Notes under the pieces: generated by a model
What the model was told of the DNA's origin: nothing
Seen by the model: only the letters and a program-made list of their open reading frames with translations
Database searches by the model: none
Translations under genes and position numbers: made by a program
From: Gordonibacter sp. An230
Lineage (GTDB): Bacteria > Actinomycetota > Coriobacteriia > Coriobacteriales > Eggerthellaceae
Assembly (NCBI RefSeq): GCF_002159915.1
Contig: NZ_NFJP01000030.1
Span: forward strand, 1-43,357
DNA length: 43,357 nucleotides
Reading direction: 5' to 3'
In this document: one piece after another, positions 35,663 through 43,357 of the stretch
Layout: each line of letters opens with the position of its first letter
Position numbering within the stretch: the stretch's first letter is position 1

Positions 35663-36535
35663 GGAAGTCTGCGCCTTTCGATGCTGTTTGTACGTTCGTG
35701 CTGATGGGCGGTGCCCTATTCTACACCTTCGTCGTTTGCGCAAAGCGCGTCCCACAGTTTTCGCACGTGGGGAAAGGGATGCGTTCCCGCATGCGGGAGG
35801 CGACGAGCTTGCGGAGCCGATGTGGGTTGCGAGGGAAGGGCTTCGGGAAAGGCGTGAACGAGGGGGCTGCGAGGCTGTGGTGCCGAGAGGGCTTCGTCGG
35901 GAATGGCGGGGACCGTCCGGGCTGCTGTGCGTCCGGGCGCCCTTCTGCCCGGGCGGTCCGCGTTCCTCGGAATTGCGCTTCCTGCGCCTGGTGCTCGAAA
36001 GCCTGCCGAGGACGATCCTGCCTGCGCTGCTTCGCAGGAGGCGATGGCACGGTGTCGCCTCGGGCGTTCTTGGGGGGGGGGGTCGCTGCTCCGTCCTTCC
36101 GACCGCGCGGGTTCGGGTCGGATGGCCATCCCGTCTGGGATCATGCCCTCGCGCCCGACCGTTCCTTTCGAGCGTGGGGACGCGCGCCGGACGCGCATCT
36201 TTTTTCGATTTTGCGCGCGATTCCCCACCATCCCCGGTCTTCTCCGATGCTTTAACGAGAGAGCCCCAGATGGCGACACCCTTGCTTCGCTCATTGTTCC
36301 CAAAAGCGAAAAAACGTGCTATTCGGAGGGGTTTTGCGCTGCTGCGCGATCCAGACGGAGGGGCATCGACGTTTCGCAGGGGGGGTGGCCGACGGGTCGC
36401 GCAGCCGCGAATCGCGCTGCGGAGGGCTTCGTCTGGAATGGGGCTTCTGTGAGGTGATTTCCCTTGGACGGCGTGGTTCGGCGGGCGGCCATGGTATGCT
36501 TTTGGGAGGGCATTTTCTTGGGAAGGAGCGGTTCT
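35663..36535. other. 873-bp intergenic region with an 11-G tract and long inverted repeat
   Basis: This is the largest gap in the window. GGACCGTCCGGGC (35910-35922) can pair with GCCCGGGCGGTCC (35947-35959). A run of eleven G occupies 36072-36082, and a run of seven occurs near 36380. For the YbjQ-like gene TGG+TATGCT (36491-36499) is a probable extended -10. Open frames crossing the region have no ribosome binding site, no recognisable domain and irregular third-position use. Confidence 0.5.
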
Positions 36536-36859
36536 ATGATTGTCACCACCACGAACTTCGTCGACGGCTACCGCATAAGCGGCTATTACGGCATCGTGTT
36601 CGGCGAAGTGATCACCGGCATCAATTTCCTGCGCGATTTCGGCGCGGGCATCCGCAACATCGTGGGCGGCCGCAGTCAGGGGTACGAGGAGGAGCTCATG
36701 CAGGCGCGCACCGAGGCGCTCGCCGAGCTCGAGCAGCGCGCCGCCGCCATGGGCGCGCACGCCGTGGTGGGCGTGGACTTGGACTACGAAGTGCTCGGTC
36801 AGGGCAATATGCTCATGGTCACCGCCTCCGGAACCGCCGTTGCGCTCGAGCAGGCGTAA
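36536..36859 (+). CDS. YbjQ-family (UPF0145) protein
   Basis: 107 residues, the usual length for the YbjQ/'heavy-metal-binding' family. Typical segments are '[23 protein letters not shown]', 'LQAR…'-like '[32 protein letters not shown]' and the ending '[11 protein letters not shown]'. The family forms pentameric beta-rich barrels; its function is not settled despite the name. GGAAGGAG precedes ATG 36536 and an extended -10 lies about 40 bp upstream. It converges with the patatin gene. Confidence 0.88.
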   Translation: MIVTTTNFVDGYRISGYYGIVFGEVITGINFLRDFGAGIRNIVGGRSQGYEEELMQARTEALAELEQRAAAMGAHAVVGVDLDYEVLGQGNMLMVTASGTAVALEQA

Positions 36860-36911
36860 GGAGTCGGACGGTCGCGCTCTGTCCCGTCATCGCGGGCAAG
36901 CGCGCATGCGC

Positions 36912-36949
36912 CTTGCGCCTGCGTTGCGTCGAGCCAACGCGGGCGCAAG
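36912..36949. terminator. 15-bp hairpin between convergent genes
   Basis: 36912-36926 pairs with 36935-36949 (one G-U pair) around an eight-base loop, between the YbjQ-like gene and the patatin gene. It can serve both strands. No U-tract. Confidence 0.6.
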
Positions 36950-36967
36950 CATCCCCTACTGTGCTGC

Positions 36968-37897
36968 CTAACGCTCGAGGTAGGAGCAGAGGGCTGACCA
37001 GGTGCGCGCGGCTTCGGCATACCCCTGCTCGTAGAGCGCGAACAGCTTCTCGGAGTCGCGCTCCATGCTCGAGACGGTGACGGGTTCGGGCGGGCGGATG
37101 ACGAATGCCTCGCCTGCTTCGTGCATCCGCGCGAGCATGCGGTAGGTGCGGTTGTATTCGTAGTGACGGTGTTGGAGCCTTTCGAGATAGTACGGGTAGA
37201 GTCCGTAGCGCTGCCGTTCGAGCGCGAGCATCTTGTCAGGGCCCTTTACATAGTCGGCTGCCTGGGTGAGCACGACAACGTGCTTTTTCGCGCCTGTGAG
37301 CAGCGAGTGCACGATGGGCACGCTGTCGCAGGTGCCGCCGTCGAGCAGAAGCTTGCCGTCCACGTCGACGATCTGGCTGACGAGCGGCATGGATGACGAT
37401 GCGATGAGGTAGGGCAGGTCGGCCCGCGCGTCGGAGAGCTCGTGGTAGTCGGCTTCTCCGGTGATGAGGTTGCTCGACACGGTGATCAGCCTCATGGGCG
37501 ACTCGTCGAACGCCGCGTAGTTGAACGGCTCGAGGCGATTGGGAATCTCGTCGAAAGCGAACTCGCGACCGCAGGCGTTGCCCGTGCGCACGAAGCTTTT
37601 AAGGGACAAGTAGCGCCAGTCGGTGCAGTATTTCGTGTTGAGGTAGCATGTGCGGCCGTCCTCGCCTGCCACGTAGTTGTAGCCGCAAAGCGCCCCCGCG
37701 CTCACGCCGATGACGCGCTTGCAGAACAGCTTCTGATCCATGAAGAAGTCGAGCACGCCGGCGGTGAACTGCCCGCGCATCGCGCCGCCTTCCAGAACGA
37801 GGTTTGCATCCGTGGCGGCGTGCCCACGCCATGCGGGCTCGTGAAGGGACGCGGGAGAGGTGCGGAAGATTCGCTGGCGGTCGGACGATGTGCTCAT
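36968..37897 (-). CDS. Patatin-like phospholipase family protein (YjjU-like)
   Basis: 309 residues. The oxyanion loop is 'LVLEGGAMRGQFTAGVLD' (33-50), the nucleophile Ser66 lies in GVSAG, and the dyad Asp186 in 'LLLDGGTCDSVP'. The C-terminal helical part ('ALYEQGYAEA') matches the YjjU group, as in the paralogue at 13939-14820. It is a cytoplasmic lipid acyl hydrolase by family. ATG 37897 follows AAAGGAAG four bases away. TATAAT on the minus strand (37925-37930) is a likely -10, implying a leader of about 20 bases. Confidence 0.9.
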   Translation of the reverse strand: MSTSSDRQRIFRTSPASLHEPAWRGHAATDANLVLEGGAMRGQFTAGVLDFFMDQKLFCKRVIGVSAGALCGYNYVAGEDGRTCYLNTKYCTDWRYLSLKSFVRTGNACGREFAFDEIPNRLEPFNYAAFDESPMRLITVSSNLITGEADYHELSDARADLPYLIASSSMPLVSQIVDVDGKLLLDGGTCDSVPIVHSLLTGAKKHVVVLTQAADYVKGPDKMLALERQRYGLYPYYLERLQHRHYEYNRTYRMLARMHEAGEAFVIRPPEPVTVSSMERDSEKLFALYEQGYAEAARTWSALCSYLER

Positions 37898-37924
37898 TGA
37901 GCTTCCTTTCGATGGTTCCCGGCC

Positions 37925-37930
37925 ATTATA
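37925..37930 (-). promoter_or_regulatory. -10 box of the patatin gene
   Basis: Minus-strand TATAAT in the context GCTATAATGG, 28 bases upstream of the ATG. The same GCTAT(A/C)ATG context recurs before other genes here. No clear -35. Confidence 0.45.
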
Positions 37931-38191
37931 GCTCAGCGCGCGTGGCGGGGTTTGTGGAGCGTCGGTGGAGGATGACCATCCTTCGGGCCGTTCGCCGGTC
38001 GAAAACGCCGCGAGGCTCAACAATCATATCCCGTATGGTGACATTTGAGTGCGCGATGCGTGCTCTGCGTGTACAATGCAGAGGAACCCGGAAATGCCGC
38101 GCGTCGGCTGCGCGGCGGAGGGCGGCGGCCGTCAGGCCGCCGCGGATCGGCCGCGCATGCGGTCGCGAACCGAGAAAAAAAGGAGGCTCTT

Positions 38192-38500
38192 ATGAGCGAG
38201 ATCGTATCGTCTTCCGATTTCCAGTCCAAGGTGCTCGATGCGCAGGGCCCTGTGCTCGTGGACTTTTTCGCCACATGGTGCGGGCCGTGCAAGATGCTCG
38301 CGCCGACGCTCGACGAAGTGGCGGAAGAAACGGCCGGCAAGGCCGTCGTATGCAAGCTCGACATCGACCAAAGCCCCGACATCGCCCAACGCTACGGGGT
38401 CATGAGCGTGCCTACGCTCATGGTGTTCGAGAACGGCCAGGTTAAGAATCAGGCCGTGGGCGTGCAGCCCAAGCACGCCATCCTCTCGATGCTCGACTAG
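38192..38500 (+). CDS. trxA: Thioredoxin
   Basis: 102 residues with the canonical active site WCGPC (Cys30, Cys33) in 'LVDFFATWCGPCKML' and the cis-proline loop 'VMSVPTLMVF'. It reduces disulfides in cytoplasmic proteins, including methionine sulfoxide reductases such as the MsrAB encoded at 41935. AGGAGG lies five bases before ATG 38192. TACAAT (38072-38077) may be the -10. The leader holds a 9-bp hairpin (38122-38130 with 38135-38143). Confidence 0.96.
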   Translation: MSEIVSSSDFQSKVLDAQGPVLVDFFATWCGPCKMLAPTLDEVAEETAGKAVVCKLDIDQSPDIAQRYGVMSVPTLMVFENGQVKNQAVGVQPKHAILSMLD

Positions 38501-38544
38501 CCATTGCGAGAGAAGCGCGTTCGCTTGTCGCATCGCGCCGCGCC

Positions 38545-38576
38545 AAGGCCCCTGACCGATCCGGTCGGGGGCCTTT
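38545..38576 (+). terminator. Terminator of trxA
   Basis: The stem AAGGCCCC-GACCG with CGGTC-GGGGCCTT (mismatch in the middle) runs from 38545 to 38575, loop ATC, and ends in TTTC. It lies 45 bp past the trxA stop. Confidence 0.75.
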
Positions 38577-39138
38577 CGCGTATCGGCGGCGTTTCCGTCG
38601 AGTCGCCCTCCTCGCGTCTTGTCGGATGGCGCCGCGGGGCTCTTGCCGACGAGGCCGGGCCTCGAACGGCCGTCGTGCGTGTTGAACTGCCGTTTCGAGA
38701 CCGAGCTCTGGGGCGAAGTTCGGTCCCTTAGGGCTCGGGTTATCGCACAGGGGTCCAGGCCGGTGGAATGGGCGACGACTTGAGTGCCTTCGGGGTTTGG
38801 AAGCTTCCGGTCGCGGTTTGGCGACTCCCGGGCGCTCGAGCGCCGTCTCGACGACGTCGTCGAGGCCGGTTCGACGGAGCTTCCTCTGGCAGCGTCAAAC
38901 CCCTGCGCCTGAAGAGGGCGCGGTGCGTTCGAGTGGGCGACGCGAGATGGCGAGGCGGCTGGTTGGAGTTGCGGGCTGAGGCGTCTTTTGCGAGGCTGCG
39001 CGCTCAGGCGCGAGCGGCCTTGGCGAGCCGTCGGCCAGGGCGGCGAGGGCTTGGATGGCGCAGCTCCCCGCGCATCCGGCCGACGGGCATCCTTTCGTCG
39101 GCGATCTGCCGACGGTCCCCTCCGCCGCGCTGTCCGCT
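38577..39138. other. 562-bp intergenic region, no gene seen
   Basis: It lies between the trxA terminator and the end of the MerR-like gene. The only structure noted is three alternating copies of GCCGACG and its complement (39079-39085, 39096-39102, 39108-39114), which can form either of two hairpins downstream of the MerR-like gene. Frames here carry no domain or ribosome binding site. Confidence 0.5.
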
Positions 39139-39933
39139 TCATGCCGAAGGGTCTCCAACGACCCAGGCGCGGTGGAGGTCCCAGCGGCCTGCGTCGTCCG
39201 TGGCGGTGAGCAGATAGCTGCCCACGACGAGGACGGGGTCGATGCCCTCTTCGCGTGCTTCGGAGAGCAGCTCGCGCACGTTGCTCTCTCCCGAGGCGGG
39301 AGCTACTTTGAGCAGGCATTCGCGACAGGTGCGCGCCGTATGGGCGGGAGAGCGGAGCCATAGCGCTTCCGCCTCGCCGTCCCTTGCGCGCGTCCCGGCT
39401 CGATCTCCGTTCTCCTCGTCGGCCACTGCTTCGAGCACCTCGTCCGGATGCGCGGCGTCCACAAGCACCCCGTAGCGCCAAGGCTCCTCCACCAGCAGTC
39501 GCCACGGGCCTGCGTCGTTGTAGTCGATGGCCTCGAGCCGGACGATGGCGGGCGCTTTGGCGCGCATTCCCTGGCGGGCGAGGCGCGCCGCCTCGGCGTT
39601 GAGGGCCCGCTGACGAGAGAGACGGGCGCGGGTGCCTTCGAGCTGGGCGATGCGGTGCTCGATGTCGCTTTCGGTTCGTGCGAGCGCCTCGTCCAAACCG
39701 CGGGCCGAGAGCGCGCGGTAGCCCTCGAGCTCCTTAACCGGCACGCCGAGCTTTCGATAGAAGGCGATCTCGCTCGCTTCGATGAGGTCGTGCAGCGAGT
39801 ACTGCCGGTAGTCGTTGCCGCGGTTGCGCCGCGCGCGCACGAGCCCTTGGCTCTCCCAGTAGCGAAGCGTGGACGGAGCCACTTCCAGATAGCGTGCAGC
39901 GTCTTTGATGTCGTAGAGCCTCGGTTCGTCCAT
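39139..39933 (-). CDS. MerR-family transcriptional regulator
   Basis: 264 residues. The N-terminal winged helix is standard: 'YDIKDAARYLEVAPSTLRYWESQGLV' followed by 'DYRQYSLHDLIEASEIAFYRKLGVPV'. A coiled dimer helix (about 80-125) leads to a C-terminal ~140-residue ligand-binding domain of probable GyrI-like type. It contains paired Cys ('CREC') near residue 214 that could bind a metal or sense redox, though this is speculation. ATG 39933 follows AGAGGAA. It is divergent from a MATE exporter whose promoter carries a MerR-type operator, so drug- or toxin-induced efflux is the likely role. Confidence 0.9.
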   Translation of the reverse strand: MDEPRLYDIKDAARYLEVAPSTLRYWESQGLVRARRNRGNDYRQYSLHDLIEASEIAFYRKLGVPVKELEGYRALSARGLDEALARTESDIEHRIAQLEGTRARLSRQRALNAEAARLARQGMRAKAPAIVRLEAIDYNDAGPWRLLVEEPWRYGVLVDAAHPDEVLEAVADEENGDRAGTRARDGEAEALWLRSPAHTARTCRECLLKVAPASGESNVRELLSEAREEGIDPVLVVGSYLLTATDDAGRWDLHRAWVVGDPSA

Positions 39934-40312
39934 GGTTGGTTCCTCTCTTGGCAGCCGTCTGCGTTGGGGGGGCGTCGTTCGCGCGCTTTGGCGCGCGGTC
40001 GGGGAGCCGTCGCGGCGCTGCTGGCGGGCGGCATCGGCTACTCGCGTCGCGCGACGGCTCCTCGCCTCCGGTCTTGCGCGCGCTGTCCGCGTCGGGAGCG
40101 CGCACGCTGTTGAGCGGCTTGTGCCGTTCCACGAGAGCCTTGAGCGCCGCCGGGCGGCACGGGCGGACTCGCCGTCTTCATTCGACCTCTTCGGGCAGCG
40201 CTTCAGGCTCGTCAATGCCGTCCGTGTCGTGTCGCTTTCGATGTTGCGCACCCATTCGCCCCGCTGAACTGCCGGGGGATTTGAAGATTCCGCGAAACCT
40301 TTGGCGTTTTCC
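39934..40312. other. Divergent intergenic region (MerR/MATE), upstream part
   Basis: About 380 bp between the MerR-like start and the MATE promoter. No gene, and no clear promoter for the MerR-like gene, could be picked out on the minus strand. Confidence 0.4.
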
Positions 40313-40343
40313 TTTACCTTAAAGCCGCTTTAAGGTTGAGAAT
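40313..40343 (+). promoter_or_regulatory. MerR-type promoter/operator of the MATE gene
   Basis: TTTACC (40313-40318) and GAGAAT (40338-40343) are separated by 19 bases, the over-long spacer typical of MerR-activated promoters. Within the gap a perfect inverted repeat, ACCTTAAAG (40316-40324) and CTTTAAGGT (40328-40336), lies on a CCG centre. This is the classical layout in which the regulator twists DNA to align the two boxes. The MATE ATG is 46 bases downstream. Confidence 0.75.
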
Positions 40344-40388
40344 ACCATCTGGAAAACGACAAAGCAAGCAAGGCAAGGTGGAGTAGCT

Positions 40389-41735
40389 ATGATCACGAAG
40401 GACATGGTGCGCGAATACCTCAAGTACATCGTTCCCACCATGATCACGTTCACGCTCGCGAGCGTCTACAGCATCGTTGACGGCGTGTTCGTGGGGCATG
40501 CCGTGGGCGATGCGGGGCTGGCCGGCATCAACGTGGCCTTTCCGCTCGTGGCCCTCATCATGGCGGTGGGCACGGGCATCGGCATGGGTGGCGGCGTCAT
40601 CTCGTCCATCGCGAAGGGGGCGGGCGACGAGGCGAAGGCGCATCGTGCCGTGGGCACGACGTTTCTCATGCTCGTGTTGGCGTCCGCGCCCATCATGGTG
40701 ACGTTGCTGCTGTTCGCCGAACCCATCTGCCAGCTGCTCGGCGGCCGCGGTGAGACACTCTCGCAGGCGGCGGCGTACCTGTCGGTCATCGCGTGGGGCG
40801 TGCCGTTCCAGATCCTCGTCACCGGCTCCATGCCGCTCATCCGCAACCAGGGCAAGGTGGCTTACGCCATGGGCGTGCAGGTGCTCGCAGGCCTTATGAA
40901 CGTTGCGCTCGACTTCGTGTTCGTCATCCTCATGGGGTGGGGAACGGCGGGCGCGGCTTTGGCCACGGCGACGGCGCAGGCATCCTCGTTCCTGCTCGTG
41001 GGTGCGTTCTTCCTGCGCAAGGACAACCGCATCGCGCGCGGCGATCTGCGCATTGACGGCCATATCGCGCTCCATGCGCTCAAACTGGGCATGGCGCCGT
41101 TTGGTCTGACGCTTCTGCCCGAGGCCACGGTGGTGGCCATCAACGTGAACCTGGCGGCGTGCGGTGGCGAGACAGCGCTTGCGGCGTACGCCGTGGTGTC
41201 CTACACGGCCTGCGTCATCCAGATGCTCATCCAGGGGGTCGGCGACGGATCGCAGCCGCTCGTCTCGAAGCGCTACGGGGCGGGCGACGTCGACGGCGTG
41301 CGCCGCATACGCAACACGAACTATCTCATCACCATCAGCTTGGGCGCGCTTGGCCTTGTCGCGATGCTTCTTTTGCGCGATCGGATACCACTTCTGTTCG
41401 GCGCGTCCGAGGAGACGGCGGGAGTGATCGCGTGGGCTTTGCCGTTGTTCTCCACGGCCTACGTGTTCTACGGGTTCACCCATGCGTCCACCTCGTACTT
41501 TTACGCGGTGGACGACGCGCGGGCCTCGAGTGCCATCGTGTACGGGGAGGCGTTGCTCGTGGTGGCCGTGGTGTTCGGGGCCGCGCGCCTTGCCGGAGTC
41601 GACGGCATCTGGCTGTCGGTGACCGTGGTGCAGGCTATCCTCTCCGTGTGCGCAGGGGCGCTTTTGCGCCGTCGTCGCCGCGCCAGGCGCGCGGAAGGGC
41701 CTGCGCGGGCGGCGGTGGGAGACGGGGTCTGCTAG
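40389..41735 (+). CDS. MATE-family multidrug efflux transporter
   Basis: 448 residues, about twelve membrane helices in two related halves. MATE landmarks are 'YLKYIVPTMITFTLASVYSIVDGVFVG', 'AGINVAFPLVALIMAVGTGIGMGGG' and in the second half 'AYAVVSYTACVIQMLIQGVGDGSQPLVSKRYGAG'. It exports cationic drugs or metabolites in exchange for Na+ or H+. GGTGGAG precedes ATG 40389. The MerR-type promoter immediately upstream ties its expression to the divergent regulator. No terminator with a U-tract was found after it. Confidence 0.93.
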   Translation: MITKDMVREYLKYIVPTMITFTLASVYSIVDGVFVGHAVGDAGLAGINVAFPLVALIMAVGTGIGMGGGVISSIAKGAGDEAKAHRAVGTTFLMLVLASAPIMVTLLLFAEPICQLLGGRGETLSQAAAYLSVIAWGVPFQILVTGSMPLIRNQGKVAYAMGVQVLAGLMNVALDFVFVILMGWGTAGAALATATAQASSFLLVGAFFLRKDNRIARGDLRIDGHIALHALKLGMAPFGLTLLPEATVVAINVNLAACGGETALAAYAVVSYTACVIQMLIQGVGDGSQPLVSKRYGAGDVDGVRRIRNTNYLITISLGALGLVAMLLLRDRIPLLFGASEETAGVIAWALPLFSTAYVFYGFTHASTSYFYAVDDARASSAIVYGEALLVVAVVFGAARLAGVDGIWLSVTVVQAILSVCAGALLRRRRRARRAEGPARAAVGDGVC

Positions 41736-41934
41736 CGAGTCCGGGTTTCGCGCGGAGCGGTGCTGGCGGCGAACGCAGGATCGGCCAAGCTGTCGAAGCG
41801 CGCAGGCTCGGCGGGTTAGCGGACGAGGTGCGCGGGGCCGCCATGATGCACGGGGCGCGCAGGGGGCGACGGGGCCGCATGCCTTCCGACCTCCCTGGAT
41901 TCTTCGACCCCTTGAGGCCCTCGGCGCTTGCCTT

Positions 41935-43128
41935 TCACGCCCGTACGAGCGGCGTGAGGTAGCCGTAGCCCTCCTCTTCCATGCGCTCGAGCGGGACGAA
42001 GCGCAACGCCGCGCTGTTGATGCAGTAGCGCATCCCGCCCGCCTCGGCAGGGCCGTCGTCGAACACGTGGCCGAGATGGGCGTCGCCCGCGCGGCTGCGC
42101 ACCTCGGTGCGGCGCATGCCGTGGCTGCGGTCGGGACGCCAGGTAACGACGTCGGGGACGATGGGGCGCGAGAACGCCGGCCATCCGCAGCCCGAGTCGA
42201 ACTTGTCGGTGCTTGCGAACAAAGGCTCGCCGCTCGTCACGTCCACGTACACGCCCGGTTCGAACATTTTGTCGTAGGCGTTGCGGAAAGGGGCTTCGGT
42301 GGCGTTTTCACGCACAACGCAGTACTGCTCGTCGGTGAGCGCGCGGCGCAGGGCCTCGTCGGAGGGCGCGGAGTAGCCGACTGCGCGAATGCGCGCGGCG
42401 GCCTCTTCGCGCGTGTTGCCGGGTGCGAGGGTTTTGGCGCGGGGTCCGCACGACGGCGAGGTCGGCGCGCGCGGACCGTCCTCGCCATCGTGCGCGCGAT
42501 CCTCCGAAAGACCCTTGCTGCGGACGAATTCGTCAGCCTTGCGCAGGTTGACATGGCAGTACCCGCCTGGGTTCTTCGCCAGGTAGTCCTGGTGGTAGTC
42601 CTCGGCGGGCCAAAAGCCCTCGAGGGGTCCCGCTTCTACGGCGATCGGCTTGTCGTGTCGCGCCTGCTCGCGAAAGAGCGCTGCCTGCGCGACGGGACGG
42701 TCGGCATCGTCGGTCCAGTAGATGCCCGTGCGGTACTGCGTACCTACGTCGTTTCCCTGGCGGTTTTCGCTCGTTGGGTCGATGGCCTCGAAGAAAGCCT
42801 CGAGCAGCGTGCGCGTGGGCAGCACGCGGCGGTCGTAAGCGACGGCCACCGTTTCGGCATGCCCTGTGCCTCTTCGGCATACGTCCTCGTAGCTGGGGCG
42901 GTCGGTGGAGCCGTTCGCGTAGCCGGCTGTCGTGGCGCGAACGCCCGGCAGGCGCTTGAGGAACGCCTCGAGTCCCCAGAAGCAGCCTCCGGCCAGGTAA
43001 ATCGTGTGCAAGTCGTCCGCATTGGAAGGTTTGGGCTCTTCCGGCGAGGCGTCGGTCGGTGCGAATCCGGTGGCCGGGGCCTCATCGAACGGGGAACCGG
43101 CAAGGGCTTCAACGCTTTGGTCGCGCAT
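41935..43128 (-). CDS. msrAB: Fused peptide methionine sulfoxide reductase MsrA/MsrB
   Basis: About 397 residues. The MsrA domain comes first (about 42-200), with catalytic Cys49 in GCFWG and '[10 protein letters not shown]' and '[16 protein letters not shown]' motifs. The MsrB domain follows (about 250-385), with '[11 protein letters not shown]' (Cys314) and catalytic Cys369 in '[11 protein letters not shown]'. The zinc-binding CxxC pairs of many MsrB proteins are missing ('[13 protein letters not shown]'). The fusion repairs both S- and R-methionine sulfoxide, with thioredoxin as reductant. There is no signal peptide, so it is cytoplasmic. ATG 43128 follows AAAGGA. The linker (about 205-240) is Pro/Gly-rich. 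Confidence 0.95.
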   Translation of the reverse strand: MRDQSVEALAGSPFDEAPATGFAPTDASPEEPKPSNADDLHTIYLAGGCFWGLEAFLKRLPGVRATTAGYANGSTDRPSYEDVCRRGTGHAETVAVAYDRRVLPTRTLLEAFFEAIDPTSENRQGNDVGTQYRTGIYWTDDADRPVAQAALFREQARHDKPIAVEAGPLEGFWPAEDYHQDYLAKNPGGYCHVNLRKADEFVRSKGLSEDRAHDGEDGPRAPTSPSCGPRAKTLAPGNTREEAAARIRAVGYSAPSDEALRRALTDEQYCVVRENATEAPFRNAYDKMFEPGVYVDVTSGEPLFASTDKFDSGCGWPAFSRPIVPDVVTWRPDRSHGMRRTEVRSRAGDAHLGHVFDDGPAEAGGMRYCINSAALRFVPLERMEEEGYGYLTPLVRA

Positions 43129-43215
43129 GGACGATCCTTTCTCGCAGAGGCTTCGCAGGGAATTGCAATGGTAGCGCACCTTCGTGCGGCGCGAGCACTG
43201 CGCTCCGAACCGTGA

Positions 43216-43357
43216 GGGGGCTGTCGCGGGGCTGTGGGGGGCGGCGGCAACGTGGCCAGGGACTGCGCCCGCACGGCGGGGCGCGCGGGGGCGGAAGAGG
43301 TGTCGGTGGTGTATCGGCGCCGCCGCGAGGACATGACGGCGCTCGCCGCCGAGGTGG
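43216..43357 (+). pseudogene. GltD-like NAD(P)H oxidoreductase fragment, 5'-truncated, runs off the window
   Basis: From the first codon after TGA 43213-43215 the frame reads '[17 protein letters not shown]' then '[15 protein letters not shown]', a close match to the NAD(P)H-binding segment of glutamate synthase small-subunit-like FAD oxidoreductases ('VIGGGNVAMDAARTA…GA.EVTVVYRR'). In normal proteins this lies after ~270 residues with an FAD domain, but here nothing of that precedes it and msrAB starts only 88 bp away. Either the gene is a truncated relic or a frameshift hides part of it. GTG 43234 is the only early start. The 3' part is outside the window. Confidence 0.6.

Noticed and set aside
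35754-35775. Second parS-like palindrome around TTCGCACGTGGGGAA
   Set aside because: Only the central CACGTG is shared; the flanks do not fit the parS consensus.

Overview
The window is a high-GC bacterial chromosome segment (I judge mid-60s % GC, with mostly G or C at third codon positions). It looks like an actinomycete of the class Coriobacteriia, probably an Eggerthellaceae (Eggerthella/Gordonibacter-like). The clues are a carbamate kinase end followed by a YfcC/ArcD-type transporter, a tig-clpP-clpX-valS-thrS housekeeping block, a NYN/OST-HTH protein, a short membrane-tethered LuxR regulator, a PadR/DUF2812 pair and a fused MsrAB. The assignment is inferred from gene content only.

Layout. 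1-2 kb: 3' end of arcC and a YfcC-family (probable arginine/ornithine) transporter. 2-7 kb: GNAT acetyltransferase, argS and a CPA1 cation/proton antiporter. 7-13 kb: a response regulator and histidine kinase divergent from a BceAB-like ABC exporter, with 11-bp-phased direct repeats in front of the exporter. 13-15 kb: a sigma-factor remnant and a patatin-like lipase. 15-19 kb: tRNA-His, tRNA-Lys and tRNA-Leu around a NYN/OST-HTH protein and sstT. 19-20.5 kb: a small tail-anchored protein translationally coupled to an ATP-grasp enzyme. 20.8-30.8 kb: tig, clpP, clpX, valS, a membrane zinc-ribbon protein and thrS. 30.8-33.4 kb: a parS-like site, a PadR gene with a long palindromic operator, a decayed DUF2812 gene, a secreted or anchored hypothetical protein and a membrane LuxR gene. 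34-36 kb: a CPA2 antiporter. 36.5-38.5 kb: YbjQ-like protein, second patatin, thioredoxin. 39-41.7 kb: a MerR regulator divergent from a MATE exporter with a textbook 19-bp-spacer promoter. 42-43 kb: msrAB and a fragment of a GltD-like oxidoreductase at the edge.

Two themes recur. One is protein quality and stress: trigger factor, ClpXP, thioredoxin, MsrAB. The other is regulator-plus-transporter modules in which the sequence shows the likely operator (BceRS-like, MerR/MATE, PadR). No integrase, transposase, CRISPR array or phage module was seen. Two regulatory loci (the sigma region at 13.1-13.7 kb and the PadR partner at 31.3-31.8 kb) are decaying. Several intergenic stretches of 0.45-0.9 kb hold no recognisable gene. 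Gene ends are often marked by long GC-rich hairpins that lack a U-tract. No single new multi-gene system stands out. The best leads are the parS-like site, the 21-codon ORF overlapping clpP, the PadR and MerR operators, the phased repeats before the ABC exporter, and the NYN/OST-HTH protein.
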